A stretch of DNA of 21,139 nucleotides from Coemansia sp. RSA 922 (lineage: Eukaryota; Kickxellomycota; Kickxellomycetes; Kickxellales; Kickxellaceae): contig JANBQS010000321.1 of NCBI GenBank assembly GCA_027577415.1, forward strand, positions 1-21,139, in the 5' to 3' direction. Shown piece by piece: positions 15,180-21,139 of this stretch. The notes under the pieces were generated by a model. The model had not been told where the DNA came from. It did not search any database and saw only the letters and a program-made list of their open reading frames with translations. Each line of letters starts with the position of its first letter. Positions within the stretch are counted from its first letter, which is position 1. Both the position numbers and the translations under genes were made by a program.

Positions 15180-15575
15180 ATGGACGACCTCACAAAATGT
15201 CCAGTTTTACATATAAGCGATGATTATGTTGTTAATCGCAACCCCGAACAAACTATTGAGGTTGGCAAATTTACATATGCCGCGGCTGCCAAGTATGTAG
15301 TGGATACGTATCGCAAACCTGATAATATCATAAATCTCTATATTGTTAGTAACGAAAAAGTATGGACATTTGAACCTGGTAGAATCGAAGATAATAAAGT
15401 TTCCCTTGATGTCCATTGCATCTTCGTATTTGCAAAAGAGACCACATTTCTAGATATGACTGGTAACCTTGATCCAAAGAATTGTTATTCTATTTTTAAA
15501 TCGGAAGTAGAACCCGCTGAACTGTTCTATACTGATCGTTTTATTAAGTCAGCAATCGTTAAAGAAGAGATGTAA
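15180..15575 (+). CDS. Orphan family protein, tandem copy 3
   Basis: A 131-residue soluble protein of unknown function, starting at the first in-frame ATG. It shares with copy 2: L-x-x-CPV (4-9), NPE (21-23), YAAAAKYVVDTY (33-44), LYIVSNE (53-59), SLDVH (75-79), FVF..ETTF (82-90). Its C-terminal 40 residues (CYSIF, then a Glu/Lys-containing tail) differ from copy 2 but resemble the VYQLF of copy 1. No signal peptide, membrane helix or catalytic motif is visible. A/T-rich codon use (22 of 60 G/C at 15181-15240) contrasts with the channel gene downstream (31 of 60 at 17881-17940). Confidence 0.75.
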   Translation: MDDLTKCPVLHISDDYVVNRNPEQTIEVGKFTYAAAAKYVVDTYRKPDNIINLYIVSNEKVWTFEPGRIEDNKVSLDVHCIFVFAKETTFLDMTGNLDPKNCYSIFKSEVEPAELFYTDRFIKSAIVKEEM

Positions 15576-16635
15576 GCCAACGACAGCTAGCTCTTGTTTT
15601 ATGATTACTTTGGCACTAGGGCTAGAGATGGCAGTTAGTACATTTTAGATGATATTAGGACGTAGTTTATGCTTTTACATGTTATAAAAATGCAAGCAAA
15701 CATTCCACACTCCAACTACGGTATGCATTCGACACTCTTATTTTTCACTGACTACTGACAGACCAAGGAGACCAAGGCCGCCTACTAGAATAGAGTGGTA
15801 TTTTGAATGTGATTGACAAGTAGTGAAGGTGATTCTTTCTTTGCTAGTGGATGTCCTTCTCTCTTCTCTGAGTTTGAGAAATCGTAGTAGCCAAGGGCCA
15901 TCGGTCCATAATAGGTCTTTACGAGGGAAAGCTGTTTGGTTTCTAGATTCATGGTTGGGTTTCTATTTTTTTTTTCCGCCATCGCCACCATTGCCACAGC
16001 CCAAGCGTTTGCATAAAGGCACCTCTTAGGCCTTTATCGTCACCATAAATTACCCGAGGCTTTATCGAGTCACTCAAAATGAAAGTACGACCCCTGTGCC
16101 CTTAGCAAAAGGATCCATTTTTTTCTTTAGGCTTTGTCGAAATCAACAGATTGAGGACGAGCTTAACTTTGTGGGGTAGTTGGCTCTTACCGCTTCTAGA
16201 CCACGTTTTTTTTTTGGTTGATCAGCTTGGGGCTTGATTTTTATTATTTGCTGAGTGCTTTGGATTGACTCGCTTCTCACTCTGCCTTTTTCTTCCTCTC
16301 TATCTCTTATTTTTCAAAACTTTTTTCGTGAGGTTATCTGATTATCCATTCTCTTGTGTTTCCGTGTTTTGTCCACAACTTGCCTTGCGTGCGACTTGTT
16401 GGTGCACGTGTATCGGTCGCTTAGACACAGGGGTGGACTCGGAACAGCTTGAAGAGGTGGACCAAAAGGAATACATAATAGGGGTTTCTCGATGTTTTCT
16501 TTATTCGTCTTCCCGCTCTGACTCACCTTTCCCCCCTTTCCCCCCTTATCCCCTTACGCGCGCACTATATATATATTTTTATTTCCTGAACACTGTCCGA
16601 GCTTTATCTAGTATCTCCCAGTTTGTAATTCTCAT
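15576..16635. promoter_or_regulatory. Copy 3 3' flank and long upstream region of K+ channel gene
   Basis: A 1,060-base gap. Its first 300 bases are the duplicated 3' flank of copy 3. From about 16130 it becomes pyrimidine-rich on the plus strand (T and C runs, for example near 16207, 16300 and 16530), ending in the TATA box at 16566. Open frames here are read-through of these tracts; I see no gene. Confidence 0.5.
16566..16576 (+). promoter_or_regulatory. TATA box of K+ channel gene
   Basis: TATATATATAT followed by TTTTA lies 59 bases before the ATG at 16636 and directly after a C/T-rich stretch. Confidence 0.6.
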
Positions 16636-19600
16636 ATGCAGAACCCGCGGGAACCAGACTTTAGTTCTAGCCGAGATCTCGAGCGAAACGCATCGGGCTC
16701 CAGCAACGCCGATCAGAGCGCTACAGAAGATAGCGAGGAGCACGAATACGACGGCGACGAAAATGAGGGCAGTAGTGATGATACTGGCAGCGACAGTCAA
16801 GACGCCTCTGACGAGGGCGACACCGACGAAGATGACGGTAGCCCTGAAGAGACATGGAATCCAGTAGTAACCTTTGCAGAGTCGCGTACTACCAATTCGC
16901 CCTCTAGGCTTGCTGGTGTTACTAGCGTCGCCGATAGACTCAATCGCTCGCCCTCGATATCCAGCCAACATGGGCATGGCCACCACCATCGAAGAGCACG
17001 ACCCCTACGCATGCAACTTGGCCAACCACATACTACTAGATCGAATCCAGCGCTGGAGAGGCTAAGGCTGGACCTTCAAAACACATTAGAGTCGGTGCCA
17101 GGACCTCCACCACCTAATACTCATAGCGGCGCAATGCCCGAAGCAGCGCGAAGTCGGGAGGCAAGCGGGTCGTTTAGCCCTAGAAGTGGCTCGCTTCAGC
17201 CCGACGAACTAGCTATGCCGCCGCTAAGCAATATCGCCGCTCACTGGAGGGCGACTGCCAGCAACTATGACACCGCGCACCCCGCTGGCTCTCACGATCG
17301 CCGACACACAAACCCGCGCTGGGATTATGAGTCTAGTGACGATGAGTCGACGCAGGCGATATCTCGTCTGGCAGGCGTCGACATGTCGGTCATTGACACT
17401 GGTCGGCCTCTTCGTGGGCGCACAATGTCAGCACACGCTCCGCTGGATCAGTTGAGCGCATCACCCGACGACGGATTTGGGTCTACTGACCGTATTCATC
17501 ACTTGCCTCGAGTAGCGACCATGACATCAGCGAAGGAAAAGGACGGTGGCGATATGGAGACGGGGATTGACGACCTACCGCCAATGCGACTCGGACGAGA
17601 AATAACAAACGACCTGCGTAACATTCAGTTGACATTTAGCAATCAGCCGCCAGCGAGAGAACATTCAGCCAACCCACTCAAACATCTCATTCGGTCACGC
17701 CACAACTTTCGCGCCCTGGTCACGTATGGAGGGTACCTGTTTCCCATCAACATTTTGCTCAACGTCATCTTGCTCGGTCGCGGCTGGCTAGAGTTTGGCG
17801 TGCCCGACGAAAATGGCAAAAGGCCCACAGTAGACAACCCCGTGGGCTACTTGGTGACCTCGGTCATTTCGCTGGCCCTAATTGTATGCAGCGGCGTCTG
17901 CTTTATTCTGCGCTGCGTCGAGTTTGACGTGGTCATCACTACGATGACGTCGATTGTGGCCAACTTTGTCAACGCCGTGCTTATCTTGGCTATTGCCATT
18001 ATGTACATGAAGATCGAGAGGCCCAAGCACCCGGAGGCTCGCCTGACTGGCGAGTACTATTGCTCGTATGCTGGCGCGATGGTAGCGCTGATAAACGCGC
18101 TATTGCTACTACTCGACGTCTTGATCACGCCTGGCTTTCGATACCGCGGTTCGGGCATGTCTCGCCAGCAGCGGCTCTTGCAGTTCAACATTATCATCGT
18201 AGTCGTGTGGATCGGCATTGGCGGCTACGCATGGTCCAAAATCGAGAACTGGGACACTATTTCGTCGGTGATGTTCTGTATGGTCAGTATCACTACTATC
18301 GGCTTTGGCAACAAATCGCCGACAAAAACGTACTCGAGGGTCCTTCAGTTGTTCTACGGCCCACTGGGAATCCTCATGTTTGGTCTTATGCTGCTGCATA
18401 CGCGTAATGTCATTATCCAGATTACAAAGTCCAAGTTTAGCCAGGCTAAGCGCGGACTGGAGGCAAGGCGAAAGCGGATCGAGCAAGATGCCACGATTAG
18501 CCATGTCAAACGGCGGTTGGCGGCTCGTCCAGAGCAGCGTAGTTGGCATAGCGTTGTCACTGAGTTTCTGAGTCGTGTGTTTCTGCCTCATGAGCGCCGG
18601 GCGCGTATCGGGATTCCACACTGGCTACGCAAGAAGCTCGACGAAGAGGATGATGAGAAGGACGAGAGCCAGACCCGCCACTCGGACAATGAACCGAGTG
18701 ACCGTCGCCACAGCACGCTGCCCGACCGACATAGCGGACTCGAGGAAGGCGGTGGAGGCAGCAGGCAGTCTGTTGCGTTACCAGACATGTCTGCGGACGA
18801 CACCAGACACACCGACATGGTCGTTGGCGATAATACCGGTGCACACAGCAGCCGTGCTCACCAGGCGCCGTTCCCTATGGCGCGCTCATACACGACTGCG
18901 TCGCGCTTATCGCAGATACGCGAAGCTATCTCTAGGCCTGGCCTGCTGGGACGCATCTGCCGGCGAGTTGGTACAGATGGACGGAGACGCGATAGCGACG
19001 ACAAGGGCTCAGATGGCGACCTAAACATTGGCAGCGATGACGAGGACGACGACAACGTTCAAGGCACAGGTGGCGTGCTCGAAGTACAGGCCAGCAGAGG
19101 CAGCCGCAAGACAAGCAGGCAGATCAATAGGGAGGCGTCGAGGGCCTCTGGCGTAAGCTCAAAATCCGGTGGCCGCGGCAAACTCAAAGGCAAGGGCAAG
19201 AAGCGCGGTGGTATTCGCGACATTACCAAGCAGCTCTGGGTCGCCCTGTTCATAAACGTCTGCTTTTGGCTGGCCAGCGCAGCCATATTCTATGCGTTTG
19301 AGCGAAAGCACTGGACCTACTTTGACGCGATGTATTTTTGCTATGTGGCATTCACGACTATTGGCTACGGAGACGTCGTGCCAACGACTACCGAGGGCGA
19401 ACTTGCCTTCATCTGCCTCTGCTTTGTTGCTGTGGGTTTGGAGACGTTCCTGGTCGTCTCGGCCGTTTCTTATTTCTCGGATCTGCTGGGCCGGCTCATG
19501 CGGCGTACCAAGGTGCAGGGCCGAATTGAAAAGCGTCGTCGGAGCCTGGTCGCTTACGAGATCCGCCGCCATATCAAGCACCCCAACTACAATCCATTCA

Positions 19601-19971
19601 GTCAGGGCGAGGACGACCGCTTGGTGCAAGAGGGCATCACTAGTCTTAAGCGAGCGGTGACTAATGTGGGCAAGTTCTTCCGTGGCCAAAAGTCGCTCAA
19701 AAGCGTCTTTAAGCGCCGCCGCGCAGATGATCGGCAGCGGCAGCGCGACGAGACGCTAACGGAGGTGTTTGTTCGACAGGCTACTGGCATGGGCGGATTC
19801 AGAGCTGCTGAGTGGCAGCCGCCCTCGCCACATGCCTCGCTGGCTAGCGCTGTATCGCTACCTAGCGTGCTTGGCGAGCTGCCGCCAGTGGTCAACGTTC
19901 AAGTGCGAGATAGTCTTCCGCCAGAGTTGGCCGGCGGTTCGAGTGGCACACTTCCTCCACACACTTCATAG
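16636..19971 (+). CDS. TOK1: TOK-type two-pore outward-rectifier K+ channel
   Basis: A 1,111-residue potassium channel with the fungal TOK1 layout: four helices (about 361-383, 404-426, 432-456, 478-500), then TM5 (515-534)-pore 1-TM6 (570-592), a long cytoplasmic loop (593-866), TM7 (867-888)-pore 2-TM8 (923-945). Selectivity filters are TIGFG (554-558, followed by N) and TIGYG (908-912, followed by D). The channel would let K+ out across the plasma membrane and set membrane potential. It is longer than yeast TOK1 (691 residues) because of a 355-residue acidic, disordered N-terminus with a His cluster (HGHGHHHRR) and the enlarged, charged TM6-TM7 loop ending in a Lys/Gly-rich patch. The C-terminal tail is basic, then Pro/Ser-rich. 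Start is the first ATG after the TATA box. Confidence 0.93.
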   Translation: MQNPREPDFSSSRDLERNASGSSNADQSATEDSEEHEYDGDENEGSSDDTGSDSQDASDEGDTDEDDGSPEETWNPVVTFAESRTTNSPSRLAGVTSVADRLNRSPSISSQHGHGHHHRRARPLRMQLGQPHTTRSNPALERLRLDLQNTLESVPGPPPPNTHSGAMPEAARSREASGSFSPRSGSLQPDELAMPPLSNIAAHWRATASNYDTAHPAGSHDRRHTNPRWDYESSDDESTQAISRLAGVDMSVIDTGRPLRGRTMSAHAPLDQLSASPDDGFGSTDRIHHLPRVATMTSAKEKDGGDMETGIDDLPPMRLGREITNDLRNIQLTFSNQPPAREHSANPLKHLIRSRHNFRALVTYGGYLFPINILLNVILLGRGWLEFGVPDENGKRPTVDNPVGYLVTSVISLALIVCSGVCFILRCVEFDVVITTMTSIVANFVNAVLILAIAIMYMKIERPKHPEARLTGEYYCSYAGAMVALINALLLLLDVLITPGFRYRGSGMSRQQRLLQFNIIIVVVWIGIGGYAWSKIENWDTISSVMFCMVSITTIGFGNKSPTKTYSRVLQLFYGPLGILMFGLMLLHTRNVIIQITKSKFSQAKRGLEARRKRIEQDATISHVKRRLAARPEQRSWHSVVTEFLSRVFLPHERRARIGIPHWLRKKLDEEDDEKDESQTRHSDNEPSDRRHSTLPDRHSGLEEGGGGSRQSVALPDMSADDTRHTDMVVGDNTGAHSSRAHQAPFPMARSYTTASRLSQIREAISRPGLLGRICRRVGTDGRRRDSDDKGSDGDLNIGSDDEDDDNVQGTGGVLEVQASRGSRKTSRQINREASRASGVSSKSGGRGKLKGKGKKRGGIRDITKQLWVALFINVCFWLASAAIFYAFERKHWTYFDAMYFCYVAFTTIGYGDVVPTTTEGELAFICLCFVAVGLETFLVVSAVSYFSDLLGRLMRRTKVQGRIEKRRRSLVAYEIRRHIKHPNYNPFSQGEDDRLVQEGITSLKRAVTNVGKFFRGQKSLKSVFKRRRADDRQRQRDETLTEVFVRQATGMGGFRAAEWQPPSPHASLASAVSLPSVLGELPPVVNVQVRDSLPPELAGGSSGTLPPHTS

Positions 19972-20031
19972 CTAGAATATGTTTGTATGCGCTATAATTG
20001 AATCGATTGTGTCTTCAAAGTAGAGGGGGGC

Positions 20032-20574
20032 TTACAGCGTCTTTACGATGAGGTGTCCGTGAGCAGCATCGGGTATGCTCTGCAAATGTGGTGGGTTTAC
20101 AAACCACGTCCACTCGTACTTACCCTCGCCAATGAGCTCGCCGAGGTAAGCAACGATCATCTGCTTAATAAACAGATCCGGCACAGTGCCTCCAGTCAAC
20201 TTTTGCTTCGACCACACGATAAAGTGAGACATGTCAGCCTCCAGCGCATACGGAAAGTCGTTGGGAATGATCAGATACACTCTGCTGCTATCAGCCATGA
20301 ACGATGCCAGCTTGGTCTGCAGAACATAGGCAGCTACCGAGCCGTACTCTTGGCGCAGCTGGTCCATATACTCGCCGTAAATGCGCTCTTTCTCAGCAGT
20401 ACGACCCAGCAAGTCTAGACGCTCGGCTGCGACGATTAGTCTGACTTCGTCCCAAGTGAACTCGCGCTCAACGCCGAGTCTTCCTGGAGCTTTCATGTTC
20501 TGCAGCTCCTTTGGGAGTGGCTGTGCCACGGCAGAAACCGGGGCGGTCGGCACGACTGTTTCAACAGATGGCAT
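20032..20574 (-). CDS. DUF3605 protein, GIG1-like
   Basis: A 180-residue soluble protein of the DUF3605 family, which includes Candida Gig1 (N-acetylglucosamine-induced protein 1); biochemical function is unknown. Visible family features are FTWDEVRLIVAAERLDLLGR (about residues 37-56), YMDQLRQEYGS, an IIPNDFPYAL segment (the family's NDWPY-type motif), HFIVWSKQKL, and a Trp-containing C-terminal section (YEWTWFVNP...LQSIP...HGHLIV). The first ATG is at 20574. The N-terminal 35 residues are Val/Pro/Ala-rich and probably flexible. Its stop faces the channel gene stop across only 60 bases. Confidence 0.85.
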   Translation of the reverse strand: MPSVETVVPTAPVSAVAQPLPKELQNMKAPGRLGVEREFTWDEVRLIVAAERLDLLGRTAEKERIYGEYMDQLRQEYGSVAAYVLQTKLASFMADSSRVYLIIPNDFPYALEADMSHFIVWSKQKLTGGTVPDLFIKQMIVAYLGELIGEGKYEWTWFVNPPHLQSIPDAAHGHLIVKTL

Positions 20575-21139
20575 GTGCAAATGACTAGTGTACTAGCTGT
20601 GCCAAATAAAAATAATAGTGAATGAGTAAGCTCTTCAGTGTGTAAAAAAAACGTTCCTGGTCTTCATTTTTGTGGTCTGTTGTGACGAATCCCAACGACT
20701 CGGGCGTTTCCGATTTACTTTGGTTGTCCGACTGGATCAGTGGCTGATTTCAGGGATCAGAGCTACAAGTGGCTGAAGTACGAAATGTATGGCGTTCTCC
20801 GGGCAGCTGAGTACACACACTATATCTAGGAACAATGGACGAGACATTCCCCCCTCATCTAAGCCCGTGCCGTTGACATTTCTAATGCGCGAGGTGGGGG
20901 TGGTCTATTTAAAGAACTATCAAGACGTCTGGTGATGTGTATCCTCATGTGTACTTATTGTCCACGTACTAGTTTTGTCCATATCGGCCAATTATAACAA
21001 GTATCGTATCTCTTGGCGGAGGAATTGCAGCTTGTGGCCTGAATGATGTTCTCTAACTAATGTTTCTCGCTGCGGTACCGACAACTTTGTAAATACAATG
21101 CTCTCAATACATTGTTCCTACACGCACAGACATACAAGT
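20575..21139. promoter_or_regulatory. Promoter of DUF3605 gene and right edge
   Basis: No gene is supported in the last 565 bases. The left part should contain the minus-strand promoter of the DUF3605 gene. A TATTTAAA box at 20907-20914 after a G-rich stretch (GGTGGGGGTGG) looks like a plus-strand core promoter, perhaps for a gene beyond the window. Confidence 0.4.

Noticed and set aside
16265..16635. Open frame upstream of the K+ channel
   Set aside because: It spans the T/C-rich promoter and TATA box and overlaps the channel start in another frame; no domain content.
1..21139. tRNA, rRNA or CRISPR features
   Set aside because: I scanned for T-loop/B-box words such as GGTTCRANNCC and for regularly spaced repeats and saw none that form a cloverleaf or an array; a covariance-model scan would settle this.

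Overview
The window reads as a nuclear segment of a fungus. It has an eight-helix, two-pore TOK-type potassium channel, a DUF3605 (GIG1-like) protein, Swt1- and Nop12-type RNA-processing proteins, TATA boxes and pyrimidine-rich leaders 60-140 bases before start codons, and no operons. Long intact reading frames without visible introns and moderate GC suggest an intron-poor, possibly early-diverging fungus (a Kickxellomycotina-like zygomycete is my weak guess).

Left part (1-7,537): 1-672 holds no gene but has a perfect 17-bp inverted repeat. Three transporter genes follow within about 6.4 kb: a PQ-loop (Ypq/PQLC2-like) protein on the minus strand, an MFS protein of the vesicular-amine/DHA1 type on the plus strand, and an AAAP/AVT-like amino-acid permease on the minus strand. 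Between them sit a proline/serine-rich orphan (2,359-2,733) and a small orphan protein (4,813-5,214, minus) that appears to be a distant relative of the tandem family further right.

Middle (7,538-12,076): two nuclear RNA-biology genes lie head to tail: Swt1-like PIN endoribonuclease, then Nop12/RBM34-like protein with two RRMs and a GGSR-repeat tail. Next is a secreted Gln/Pro-rich protein with a signal peptide, a Lys-Arg processing site and four C-x7-C repeats.

Right-middle (12,077-16,635): an AT-richer island carries three tandem diverged copies of an unrecognised 115-140 residue protein (12,734; 13,814; 15,180). Promoter-proximal motifs, upstream elements and 3' flanks are duplicated with the genes, and one copy has gained an EEPEDS repeat. 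Together with the inverted relative at 4.8-5.2 kb, this lineage-specific-looking family is the most novel content in the window.

Right end (16,636-21,139): a large TOK-type K+ channel gene converges on a DUF3605 gene with only 60 bases between stop codons. The last 565 bases hold promoter-like sequence but no gene I can support. All functional calls come from reading motifs by eye; no database search was run.
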